From: Candidatus Magasanikbacteria bacterium RIFCSPHIGHO2_02_FULL_47_14
GTDB lineage: Bacteria > Patescibacteriota > Patescibacteriia > Magasanikbacterales > UBA922
Reading direction: 5' to 3'
Length of the DNA: 10,949 bases
Assembly (NCBI GenBank): GCA_001784275.1
Contig: MFQB01000054.1
Location: forward strand, 4,173 to 15,121
A program made the translations under genes and the position numbers. The notes below the pieces were generated by a model. That model saw only the letters and a list, made by a program, of their open reading frames with translations, searched no databases and had not been told where the DNA came from. This document shows, one piece after another, positions 1-6,240 of the stretch. Position 1 is the first letter of the stretch. Each line of letters opens with the position of its first letter.

Positions 1-264
1 GCCTAATGTTGCATAGGCAGCAGCCGTGACTAAGTTCGTAGCGCCCGGGCCGAGGGTTGATAAAGCAACTCCTGGCTTTCCGGTGAGCCGTCCAATCGTT
101 GCTGCCATAAAACCGGCAGACTGTTCGTGCCGAGTAGGAATCAACTCAATCGACGACGTGCGCAAAGACTCAACAACGTCCAAATTTTCTTCCCCGGGTA
201 CACCAAAGATATACTTCACCCCTTCATTTTCCAGTGCTTTTACAAATAAGTCAGATGCTTTCAT
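1..264 (-). CDS. ThDP-dependent acetolactate synthase-like enzyme, N-terminal part (cut by window edge)
   Basis: The minus strand is open from an ATG at 264 to the window edge, giving the first 88 codons of a much longer protein (family members are usually about 550 residues). It starts MKASDLFVKALENEGV, then IFGVPGEENLD, TRHEQSAGFMA and LGPGATNL. These are the hallmarks of the N-terminal Pyr domain of acetolactate synthase/pyruvate oxidase-type enzymes. Glu47 in TRHEQ is the expected glutamate that activates the thiamine diphosphate cofactor. The family condenses two pyruvates to acetolactate (for valine/leucine or acetoin/butanediol) or performs related 2-oxoacid chemistry; substrate cannot be decided from this fragment. 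Its ATG overlaps the stop of the MazG-like gene (ATGA), so the two are probably translationally coupled at the 3' end of the nrdD operon. Truncation is only due to the window boundary. Family call is firm; exact enzyme is inference. Confidence 0.85.
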   Translation of the reverse strand, partial: MKASDLFVKALENEGVKYIFGVPGEENLDVVESLRTSSIELIPTRHEQSAGFMAATIGRLTGKPGVALSTLGPGATNLVTAAAYATLG

Positions 265-587
265 AGAGTGCCATCACTGGGGGCCGGATATTTTATGGCA
301 TTCTTTTCCATCTTTCGGTATGACGCCTCGATAAGATCTACCCCGAGGTCACGGCTCAAGGTAAGCAGATAAATAAAGACATCTGCCAACTCATCGCTTA
401 TTTCTTCTTTGTGATCAACAACATACTGCTTTATGTCTTCATCACTTTTCCATTGAAAATGCTCCAACACTTCTCCTGCCTCCAAAATCAAAGAGATGGC
501 CAAGTCCTTTGGTTTGTTTTTTCCTGTCCAACCGCGTGTATCGCGAAAAGCGATAACGTCGGCAATAAGGGTCTGTAAGTCCGGCAT
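261..587 (-). CDS. MazG-like nucleotide pyrophosphohydrolase
   Basis: A small all-alpha NTP pyrophosphohydrolase of about 108 residues, probably cleaving a non-canonical or surplus (d)NTP to the monophosphate and pyrophosphate (house-cleaning or dCTPase-like role). The metal-binding signature of the MazG superfamily is present: E-A-G-E (residues 36-39 from the chosen start) followed about 26 residues later by E-L-A-D (66-69). The flanking KDLAISLILEAGEVLEHFQW and DVFIYLLTL match the short single-domain RS21-C6/MazG-like family rather than two-domain MazG. I chose the ATG at 587 because the family usually begins MxDLQxL and a GGGTGA lies 10 nt upstream; an in-frame ATG at 605 would add MGDSYN. 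It sits in the anaerobic RNR operon, which suggests a dNTP pool role (inference). A short inverted repeat (CCCAA/TTGGG, 601-619) overlaps that GGGTGA. Confidence 0.88.
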   Translation of the reverse strand: MPDLQTLIADVIAFRDTRGWTGKNKPKDLAISLILEAGEVLEHFQWKSDEDIKQYVVDHKEEISDELADVFIYLLTLSRDLGVDLIEASYRKMEKNAIKYPAPSDGTL

Positions 588-641
588 ATTATAAGAATCA
601 CCCAAAACTATATCTTGGGCGACTCAAAACGTCAACCGACA

Positions 642-1118
642 TTATCCCAAAATTCGATACCATGCCGGGGCTACCGGCTCTCCGAGTCGCTCGACCCACC
701 ACCCATCAAAACCCCAAAATCTGCCGACTCGAAATGAAGCGAACAGTGCCAAAACAGCTATGTATATAATATGTTCGTCAACAACGAATGCATGTGTATT
801 CGGGTACAAACCATCTAGCCCCGGGATGTAATACAACAACATTAAAACTATTCCGAGCTTGGACGATAGGCGCACGCATATTCCAAAAATTAATGAGGCG
901 CCAAGAAGTGTGAGCCCCCACTCGTTCAGCGCATTGACCCACCCGATATTACTCGGAAGCGCAAACCAATGAAAAAGGGGCGCCAATGTTTTTGCCCCGT
1001 TTAAAAATCCGGCAGCGCTCCAGTCAGGATTTGTAACTTTACTCAAACCCGCATACAAGAAAAGAAAGCCCATCGCAAGACGGAGAAAAAGAAAGGAGGC
1101 TCGCGTCTGTGTGTTCAT
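642..1118 (-). CDS. DoxX-family integral membrane protein
   Basis: A 158-residue membrane protein. The start RASFLFLRLAMGFLFLYAGL followed by SKVTNPDW is typical of DoxX/DoxD-like proteins. About four hydrophobic helices are visible, roughly residues 8-26, 66-84, 88-104 and 114-131, and the C-terminal tail (WGFDGWW...) is aromatic and probably peripheral. DoxX relatives include the small subunit of archaeal thiosulfate:quinone oxidoreductase and proteins linked to redox or quinone functions, but most bacterial members have no established reaction, so none is assigned here. The gene begins 3 bp after the nrdG stop, so its ribosome entry must lie inside nrdG and it is co-translated with the anaerobic RNR activase. 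The position suggests a membrane redox function linked to anaerobic growth, but that is only inference. Confidence 0.85.
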   Translation of the reverse strand: MNTQTRASFLFLRLAMGFLFLYAGLSKVTNPDWSAAGFLNGAKTLAPLFHWFALPSNIGWVNALNEWGLTLLGASLIFGICVRLSSKLGIVLMLLYYIPGLDGLYPNTHAFVVDEHIIYIAVLALFASFRVGRFWGFDGWWVERLGEPVAPAWYRILG

Positions 1119-1121
1119 ACA

Positions 1122-1823
1122 TTAACGAATAGTTACTTCTGCCACTGTCCGTGAAAAAATCCCACGGATCTCCTCCATCTCTGAAGAAGAAAAGGCATGA
1201 TAATTTTTAAAAAGTGGATCAAGTGTATTCCCCGGACGGAATGACTGGAGATACAATTTTTTTGCTCCCTGAATTTCTTTCGCCAGGTCTTCCAGCATCT
1301 CATAGGTGTGAAACTCTTTGACCAACGTGATGCGGAACTCATACTGGCAGGCGCTTTCCATAAACAGACGCATACTTTGAGCAATCTTTTCTGCGCGCCC
1401 ACCTGCCCCGACAAGCGATCGGTAGCTTGCCAAGCTGGTTTTGACGTCCATGGCAACGTAGTCGATAAGATGTTTTTCCAATAGGGGTTTTACTCGCTCC
1501 GGATTACTCCCATTCGTGTCGAGTTTGACCAAAAAATCTCTTTCCTTCACCTTGCCAATAAATTCGCCGAGGTCTCCCATCATCGTGGGCTCACCACCGG
1601 TGATCACAACCCCATCAAGCAAACCCTGTCGTCCCTCCAAAAACCGGAAAAAGGTCGCCTCTGATATGAAATTCTTCTTTAACTTTTGAATCTCCTCCGG
1701 CAAGACGAACTCCGGGTTATGGCAATACCCGCAGCGGAAGTTGCACCCCGGGGTAAAGACGATGCAGGCAGTCTTTTCCGGAAAATCCAACATCGTAAAC
1801 TTTTGCACCCCGGAGATGAGCAT
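1122..1823 (-). CDS. nrdG: Anaerobic ribonucleoside-triphosphate reductase activating protein (radical SAM)
   Basis: A 233-residue radical-SAM activase that generates the glycyl radical on class III ribonucleotide reductase. The [4Fe-4S] motif is visible as C27-xxx-C31-xx-C34 (PGCNFRCGYCHNPE), followed by the SAM-binding ITGGEPT at 74-80. The N-terminal ISGVQKFTMLDFPEKTAC is typical of the NrdG/PflA-like 'anaerobic RNR activating protein' group. The protein is longer than the roughly 155-residue enterobacterial NrdG and resembles the longer archaeal/anaerobe type. The start is the ATG at 1823, 15 bp after the stop of the small glycyl-radical ORF, with no recognisable SD. Its likely radical target is the 58-residue protein encoded just upstream rather than the large NrdD chain itself, because the VMGY motif is there. 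Family call is firm; the target assignment is inferred from motif and position. Confidence 0.95.
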   Translation of the reverse strand: MLISGVQKFTMLDFPEKTACIVFTPGCNFRCGYCHNPEFVLPEEIQKLKKNFISEATFFRFLEGRQGLLDGVVITGGEPTMMGDLGEFIGKVKERDFLVKLDTNGSNPERVKPLLEKHLIDYVAMDVKTSLASYRSLVGAGGRAEKIAQSMRLFMESACQYEFRITLVKEFHTYEMLEDLAKEIQGAKKLYLQSFRPGNTLDPLFKNYHAFSSSEMEEIRGIFSRTVAEVTIR

Positions 1824-1838
1824 ATAAAGAGCGTGCGA

Positions 1839-2015
1839 CTATGCTGCGTACTGACTGCAGAAATCTTCATTCGCAGCAATGCACTCCTGAAAGTGTTTCC
1901 GTGAGTAGTGCTCTGACTTTTTTCCTTTATTGAAGTGTGAAACAGGTCTGTGATAGCCCATAACTCGGGTCCAGACCTCACATCGCGTGCGTTTGGTTGC
2001 GGTGGCTTGTGTCAT
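1839..2015 (-). CDS. nrdD: Detached NrdD glycyl-radical domain (58 aa)
   Basis: A 58-residue ORF starting MTQATATKRTRCEVWTR and continuing VMGYHRPVSHFNKGKKSEHY. The segment CEVWTRVMGYHRPV-x-x-F-N-x-GK matches the extreme C terminus of archaeal-type and anaerobe class III reductases (consensus roughly EVWSRVVGYxRPVxxWNxGK). There, the Gly of the V-x-G-Y motif carries the catalytic glycyl radical; here it is Gly20. The large NrdD encoded upstream lacks this motif at its C terminus, so this protein probably supplies the radical glycine in trans, much as YfiD/GrcA can for pyruvate formate-lyase. The ATG at 2015 lies 19 bp after the nrdD stop in an AT-rich gap without an SD. The frame is open only from about 2096, entered by a TTG at 2084 as the other possible start. 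The tail (residues 44-58) adds Cys45 and Cys53, which I do not recognise. A +1 frameshift joining it to NrdD is the alternative. Confidence 0.85.
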   Translation of the reverse strand: MTQATATKRTRCEVWTRVMGYHRPVSHFNKGKKSEHYSRKHFQECIAANEDFCSQYAA

Positions 2016-2034
2016 ATATAAAATTAAATATAAC

Positions 2035-4224
2035 TTATTTTGCTGGTGCGACACTCGTATACGTCTTTCGGTATCCTGTATCAAATCGTTCGCTGCTTAC
2101 CAACCCGTTCTCTTCGTCACACTTTGGACAAAAATCCCATTCACCGTTCAAGTATCCATGAACCGGGCAAATCGAAAAGGTCGGCGTAATCGTAATATAT
2201 GGAATCCGATACTTTGACAAGATCTTTTTTACCAAATTGCGGCAGCTCTCAGCACTCGTAATGCGCTCGGTCATATAACAATGAAAGACCGTGCCGCCCG
2301 TATACTTGGTCTGTAAGTCGTTTTGCATATCAAGGGCGTGAAACACGTCATCGGTAAATCCAACCGGGATCTGAGATGAGTTCGTGTAGTACGGCGCTTC
2401 CGGCGTCCCTCCTTGGAGAATATCCGGGAACCGTTTCAGGTCCTCTTTTGCAAACCGATAGGTGGTTCCTTCTGCAGGTGTTGCTTCGAGGTTGTACATG
2501 TTGCCGGTTTCTTTCTGGAATACCTTCAACATGTCGCGCATAAAGTTCAGCACGTCTTTGGCAAACTGCTGTCCTGCTTCGGTTGTGATATTTTCCTGGT
2601 CGTATGTAAAGTTTCGAATCGCCTCGTTGATCCCGTTGATGCCGATCGTAGAAAAATGATTATTCAGATGACCAAGGTACCGTTTGGTATATGGAAACAA
2701 CCCACGATCCATCCATGTTTGGATCTCTTTTCGTTTAATTTCCAACGAACTTTTTGCCAACTCCATTAAATGCGCAATGCGACGAAAAAACTGTTCACGA
2801 CTGCCGCGATGCATGTACCCAATGCGTGCTCCGTTGATTGTCACGACACCAATTGAACCTGTCATCTCTGCCGAACCGAACAATCCGCCGCCACGTTTCT
2901 TCAACTCAGTTAGATCTAACTGTAGACGGCAACACATCGAGCGGACATCGCCCGGGTTCAAATCGGAGTTCACAAAATTTTGAAAATATGGTGTGCCATA
3001 TTTCGCCGTCATCTCAAAGATGCCCTCATAGGCCGGGTTCTCCCAGTCAAAATCTTTGCCGATATTGTATGTCGGGATTGGAAAGGTAAATGTCCGTCCC
3101 TTGGAGTCTCCTTTTGTCATGACTTCGACAAAGGCCCGGTTAATAATGTGCATCTCTTTTTGTAGCTGCTCAAACGTATATGGAAATAACTCTCCGCCGA
3201 GCAATAAACGCTTTCCTTTCAAGTCATCCGGACAAATCAAATCCATGGTGATGTTGGTGAATGGTGTCTGCGTGCCCCATCGAGATGGAATATTCAAGTT
3301 AAAGACAAACGACTGCATGTTTTGATAGACGTACTCATACACCTCGTCAGCAATCCACTTTTCAGTCCTCTCGTCAAAGCGGACCGCGTCCCAAAACTTC
3401 AGGGAGCCAAGTCCACCGCCGGTCTGGATAGTACTCGGGTCTATAGGTACCACCGGTTGCATCCCGAGCCCATGAGCTTTTCTGCGAGTCTCAAGTTCGT
3501 ACTTTTTTACGAACGGGGCCATGTAGGTATCAAAACTGGAAAAGGCCTGCGCTCCCGCCCATTCATTTTGCAACGTACCCAAAAAGTTCACCATCTGCGC
3601 GACAGCTGAGCTCAGATGCTTCGGCGCTTGGGACTCAACCTTGTTCGGAACGCCATTAAACCCTTCTTCCAAAAGCCCGCGCAAACTCCAGCCGGCACAA
3701 TATCCGGAAAACATATCAAGGTCATGGATGTGCACGTCTGCATTACGATGAGCATCGCCAATCGCGCTTGGATAAATGTGTGACAACCAGTAGTTCGCCG
3801 TCACCTTGCCTGCGGTATTGAGAATCATGCCTCCCAACGAATACCCCTGGTTTGAGTTCGCATTCACTCGCCAGTCGAGATGCTCCAAATACTCAGTGAT
3901 CGTCTGTTCTACGTCGACAACCACGTCCTTACGTTCACGCGCCTCGCGACGTTTTTGACGATACAGGATATAGGCTTTGGCTATGTCTGCATACCCAAAC
4001 TGTATCAGCGCCTCTTCCACAATATCCTGGGTCTGCTCGACCGTTGGAATGGTATCCGGAAACTGTTCTTCAAGCTGGACCAGCACCTCTTTTGCCAATG
4101 TTTCTGAAATGACCGGGTCCATTCGGCCAATGGCCTTGGCTGCGTTTCCAATTGCTGTTGTTATCTTCTCGAGATTAAAATCGACAATGGTCCCATTGCG
4201 CTTTTGTATCTTGTACAGAGGCAT
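2035..4224 (-). CDS. nrdD: Anaerobic (class III) ribonucleoside-triphosphate reductase, large chain
   Basis: A 729-residue catalytic chain that reduces NTPs to dNTPs. Residues 3-92 form an ATP-cone (YKIQKRNGTIVDFNLEK...), the usual allosteric activity domain. The catalytic ten-stranded barrel follows, with YCAGWSLRGLL (Cys176), FNLNIPSRWGTQ (308-319), RSMCCRL (thiyl cysteine Cys431 or 432), GSIGVVTIN (Asn464), STIGINGINEA (525-535), NLEATPAEGTTYR (578-590), YTNSSQIPVGF (613-623) and TGGTVFHCYM (642-651). A zinc ribbon C686-xx-H689 ... C699-xx-C702 closes the recognisable part. The protein then runs 27 more residues and stops without the expected V-x-G-Y glycyl-radical motif; DTGYRKTYTS at 715-724 does not match it. 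That motif is on the next ORF. This is the first gene of the nrdD-nrdG-doxX-mazG operon; a terminator for corA lies just upstream. No SD precedes the ATG. Confidence 0.95.
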   Translation of the reverse strand: MPLYKIQKRNGTIVDFNLEKITTAIGNAAKAIGRMDPVISETLAKEVLVQLEEQFPDTIPTVEQTQDIVEEALIQFGYADIAKAYILYRQKRREARERKDVVVDVEQTITEYLEHLDWRVNANSNQGYSLGGMILNTAGKVTANYWLSHIYPSAIGDAHRNADVHIHDLDMFSGYCAGWSLRGLLEEGFNGVPNKVESQAPKHLSSAVAQMVNFLGTLQNEWAGAQAFSSFDTYMAPFVKKYELETRRKAHGLGMQPVVPIDPSTIQTGGGLGSLKFWDAVRFDERTEKWIADEVYEYVYQNMQSFVFNLNIPSRWGTQTPFTNITMDLICPDDLKGKRLLLGGELFPYTFEQLQKEMHIINRAFVEVMTKGDSKGRTFTFPIPTYNIGKDFDWENPAYEGIFEMTAKYGTPYFQNFVNSDLNPGDVRSMCCRLQLDLTELKKRGGGLFGSAEMTGSIGVVTINGARIGYMHRGSREQFFRRIAHLMELAKSSLEIKRKEIQTWMDRGLFPYTKRYLGHLNNHFSTIGINGINEAIRNFTYDQENITTEAGQQFAKDVLNFMRDMLKVFQKETGNMYNLEATPAEGTTYRFAKEDLKRFPDILQGGTPEAPYYTNSSQIPVGFTDDVFHALDMQNDLQTKYTGGTVFHCYMTERITSAESCRNLVKKILSKYRIPYITITPTFSICPVHGYLNGEWDFCPKCDEENGLVSSERFDTGYRKTYTSVAPAK

Positions 4225-4262
4225 AGAAAAAAGATAAAGTAGCTATATATATAAACACCAAA
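4225..4262 (-). promoter_or_regulatory. AT-rich leader with probable nrdD operon promoter
   Basis: Between the corA terminator and the nrdD ATG there are only about 38 bp. They are strongly AT-rich, with an alternating TATATATA tract (4244-4251) placed where a -10 element would lie. No good -35 hexamer at correct spacing is seen; a TTGTTT overlaps the terminator T-tract. A convincing palindromic NrdR box was looked for and not found. Placement is by position and composition only. Confidence 0.35.
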
Positions 4263-4291
4263 AACAAAAAAGGTGTCGTCGAGACACCTTT
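4262..4291 (-). terminator. Rho-independent terminator of corA
   Basis: Read on the minus strand, a hairpin with arms AAGGTGTC and GACACCTT (8 bp or more, 5-nt loop) is followed by TTTTTTGTTTTT. It lies about 20 bp after the corA stop and ahead of the nrdD leader, so it separates the two same-strand units. Confidence 0.85.
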
Positions 4292-4310
4292 TCGCTGAGA
4301 AAATACAGCG

Positions 4311-5324
4311 CTATAGCCACTTTCTTTTCTTGAAGTAAAACAGCATTACCAATAAGACGAAAAACATCACTGCTGTGATATATAACGGCCCATATGGAGA
4401 GACCAACCCGGGAAGATGGACAAAGTTCATCCCATAAAACCCGGTAAGAAACGACAGAGGCATGAAGATGGTTGTGATAATGGTGAGGACCTTCATAATC
4501 GTATTGGTTCGATTACTGCTGACAGACAAGTACACATCTAAAAGTCCGGACAAGATATCCCGATAGGTCTCGAGACCGTCAATCACCTGGATCAACCGTT
4601 CATATATGTCTCGAAGATAAATCCGCGTCCCCTTTTTTACAAGCGGCGACTCCCCGCGCTCCATAATATTCACAACCTCCCGTAACGGCCAGACTGATCT
4701 TCTTACCTGGAGCACCTCGCGCTTTAACTGATATATTGAGTTCAAAACCTTTGGTGTTGGTGTCTTTACCACTTCCTTTTCTAAAAATTCAATGCGTTCG
4801 CTCAAATTTTCAAGTATTTTGAAATAATTTTGCACCACCGAGTCTATCAGCTCATAGGCCAAATAATCGGTGCCCAGAGTGCGGATCCGCGTGCCCTGCT
4901 TTCGCAGCAACTCTCGGACACGTTCGAAGGTATCCCCACGTATCCCCTGTTGAAAGGTAAGAATAAACTTATCGGAGATAACGAGACTGACTTGTTCAGA
5001 GACAATCTTTTTGCCCTGTTCCTTTACGATCATCATCTTGAATATAATCGAAATATAGTCGTCCAAAATTTCTATCTTTGGTCGTTGATTAATATTCAAA
5101 ATATCGTCAATAACAACCGGGTGAAGGTTAAAACCCAACTTTAGCTCTTCCAAAAATGTCACCGGTGGGACGTTATCAATATTGATCCATGTCACGCTCG
5201 GTGTATCTTTATAATAAATACACTCACTGAGGCTGTCGGTCTGTTTTTCAACCAACTTGTGTGCATCGTAATCAATAATCGTGATGGCGTTATGTGATGT
5301 TCTTGTGGATGAATCTTTTGACAT
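4311..5324 (-). CDS. corA: CorA-family magnesium/divalent cation channel
   Basis: A 337-residue 2-TM-GxN channel protein that carries Mg2+ (or Co2+/Ni2+) across the cytoplasmic membrane as a homopentamer. The long N-terminal cytoplasmic alpha/beta and helical domain includes HPVVIDDILNINQRPK and KIEILDDYISIIFKMM. It is followed by the pore-lining helix (about 275-297), the selectivity signature Y-G-M-N (297-300), an outer loop, and a second TM helix (about 314-332) with a basic tail KKRKWL. Length and order match the family. It is transcribed alone: divergent from the dsbA-like gene with its own extended -10 element, and closed by a strong terminator. The leader from the predicted start site is only about 9 nt and has no SD, so initiation is probably leaderless-like (inference). 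Confidence 0.95.
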   Translation of the reverse strand: MSKDSSTRTSHNAITIIDYDAHKLVEKQTDSLSECIYYKDTPSVTWINIDNVPPVTFLEELKLGFNLHPVVIDDILNINQRPKIEILDDYISIIFKMMIVKEQGKKIVSEQVSLVISDKFILTFQQGIRGDTFERVRELLRKQGTRIRTLGTDYLAYELIDSVVQNYFKILENLSERIEFLEKEVVKTPTPKVLNSIYQLKREVLQVRRSVWPLREVVNIMERGESPLVKKGTRIYLRDIYERLIQVIDGLETYRDILSGLLDVYLSVSSNRTNTIMKVLTIITTIFMPLSFLTGFYGMNFVHLPGLVSPYGPLYITAVMFFVLLVMLFYFKKRKWL

Positions 5325-5339
5325 AGATATTTTTATATC

Positions 5340-5348
5340 AGTATAGCA
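5340..5348 (-). promoter_or_regulatory. Extended -10 promoter of corA
   Basis: On the minus strand the sequence TGCTATACT (TG-N-TATACT) forms a good extended -10 element 15 bp upstream of the corA ATG, predicting a 5' leader of only about 9 nt. The -35 region is GC-rich and does not match the consensus, as is common with extended -10 promoters. A small GCGC...GCGC inverted repeat (about 5355-5368) lies between this element and the divergent dsbA promoter and could be an operator, but this is speculative. Confidence 0.55.
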
Positions 5349-5380
5349 TAAATCGCGCCCGCTTGCGCAGACACTCTCTG

Positions 5381-5408
5381 TTTGTTACTATATCCTGTAC
5401 CTTATAAT
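5381..5408 (+). promoter_or_regulatory. Promoter of the dsbA-like gene
   Basis: A perfect TATAAT (5403-5408) is preceded by TTTGTT/TTGTTA (5381-5387) at 15-16 bp spacing. It lies 23 bp upstream of the ATG at 5432 and divergent from corA. The downstream leader is AT-rich and has no SD. Confidence 0.6.
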
Positions 5409-5431
5409 GTCTATTTACTTAATTTTCATCT

Positions 5432-6202
5432 ATGGACGAACGGAAACAAGGATCGTTCCAAGAGTCTTTGGCAAAACTTCCGGCCAAGACACTCTTTTTA
5501 GGAGGCATTGCCAGTGGTGTTCTCGTATTGTGCACCGTCGGCTTCTTTATCATGCTCGGAATCTTTTTGGGCGGAAACAGCGGAACGCTCAAAACGGGCG
5601 GGGGGGCCGGTGTGGTCGCTGACCCAAGTGACCCAACCTTACCTGACGACGCCAATATCGAATTAACTGTCACTGATGACGACTGGTACCGTGGTGGTAA
5701 AAATGCAGATGTAACTATCGTGGAGTTCTCTGACCTCGAATGTCCATTCTGCAAGACCTTTCACCCAACCATGCAACAAGTGGTGGACGAGTACGGTGAC
5801 AAAGTAAAATGGGTCTACCGACACTTTCCACTCACCTCAATTCACTCAAAAGCACAAAAGGAAGCGGAGGCTGCTGAATGTGCAGGAGAACTTGGTGGAA
5901 ACACGGGATTCTGGAGCTATATCGACCGAGTCTACGAAGTGACCCCATCGAATAACGGCTTGGACCTGGCAAAACTTCCGGAAATTGCTCAGGAAATCGG
6001 ACTAAACAAACAAAAGTTTGAAACCTGCCTCAACTCTGGAAAATACGCCAAAAAAGTGCAAGCTGACGCCCAAAGCGGTGTCGCTGCAGGAGCTCGCGGT
6101 ACTCCATACTCCGTCATTATCGCAGGTGACCAAAAGATTCCGTTATCAGGAGCCATGCCATTCGCACAGATCAAATCCGCCATCGACTCGCTCCTCCAGT
6201 AA
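5432..6202 (+). CDS. Membrane-anchored DsbA-like thiol-disulfide oxidoreductase
   Basis: A 256-residue protein. A short basic cytoplasmic N terminus precedes a single TM/signal-anchor helix (about 20-47). A low-complexity Gly/Asp-rich spacer (48-80) leads to an extracytoplasmic thioredoxin-fold domain of the DsbA/Thioredoxin_4 type (about 81-256). The active site is C104-P-F-C107 in FSDLECPFCKTFHPT, and the cis-proline loop is G-T-P225-Y. The Cys150 (AAECAGE) and Cys199 (FETCL) pair, common in this subfamily, is also present and may form a structural disulfide. It probably forms or isomerises disulfides in exported proteins. It has its own promoter, divergent from corA. It ends just before a hairpin that overlaps the start region of the downstream sigma-factor gene, so readthrough into that gene is possible. 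Family and topology are firm; direction of the redox reaction is not determinable. Confidence 0.93.
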   Translation: MDERKQGSFQESLAKLPAKTLFLGGIASGVLVLCTVGFFIMLGIFLGGNSGTLKTGGGAGVVADPSDPTLPDDANIELTVTDDDWYRGGKNADVTIVEFSDLECPFCKTFHPTMQQVVDEYGDKVKWVYRHFPLTSIHSKAQKEAEAAECAGELGGNTGFWSYIDRVYEVTPSNNGLDLAKLPEIAQEIGLNKQKFETCLNSGKYAKKVQADAQSGVAAGARGTPYSVIIAGDQKIPLSGAMPFAQIKSAIDSLLQ

Positions 6203-6206
6203 AATA

Positions 6207-6215
6207 TGATATACT
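6207..6215 (+). promoter_or_regulatory. Extended -10 promoter for the PAS-sigma gene
   Basis: TGATATACT is a TG-N-TATACT extended -10 element, the same form as seen for corA. Its last bases form the 5' arm of the hairpin that follows. The predicted transcription start near 6222 falls in the hairpin loop, so transcripts from this promoter would lack the 5' arm. No clear -35 is seen. Confidence 0.5.
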
Positions 6216-6235
6216 CCCCCTACATGGGGGAGTAT
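6211..6235 (+). promoter_or_regulatory. Hairpin sequestering the Shine-Dalgarno of the PAS-sigma gene
   Basis: A perfect 10-bp inverted repeat, ATACTCCCCC / GGGGGAGTAT with loop TACAT, ends 5 bp before the ATG at 6241. The 3' arm contains GGGGGAG (6226-6232), 8 nt from the ATG and the only strong SD-like sequence in the window. In RNA that includes both arms (readthrough from dsbA) the SD would be paired. There is no T-run after the hairpin (TATTT then ATG), so it is a poor terminator, though weak termination of dsbA cannot be excluded. Confidence 0.6.
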
Positions 6236-6240
6236 TATTT

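Noticed and set aside
715..724. Residues DTGYRKTYTS at the NrdD C terminus (protein numbering) as the radical loop
   Set aside because: It has a G-Y pair but none of the flanking conserved residues (E-V-W/Y-x-R-V, R-P-V, N-x-GK), all of which are present in the separate small ORF.
1839..2084. TTG-initiated 81-residue version of the glycyl-radical ORF
   Set aside because: It overlaps nrdD by about 50 bp and adds a sequence (IQDTERRIRVSHQQNKLYLILY) unlike any NrdD; the internal ATG at 2015 gives a compact protein starting close to the conserved part.
2413..2769. A 118-codon plus-strand ORF antisense to nrdD
   Set aside because: Its Cys/Phe-rich composition is that of a reverse-strand reading of nrdD; no start signals or motifs, and nrdD is certain here.
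4236..4262. NrdR box upstream of nrdD
   Set aside because: The TATATATA core is suggestive, but the flanks (TGTTTATATATATAGCTA) do not form the expected near-palindrome and no second box is present.
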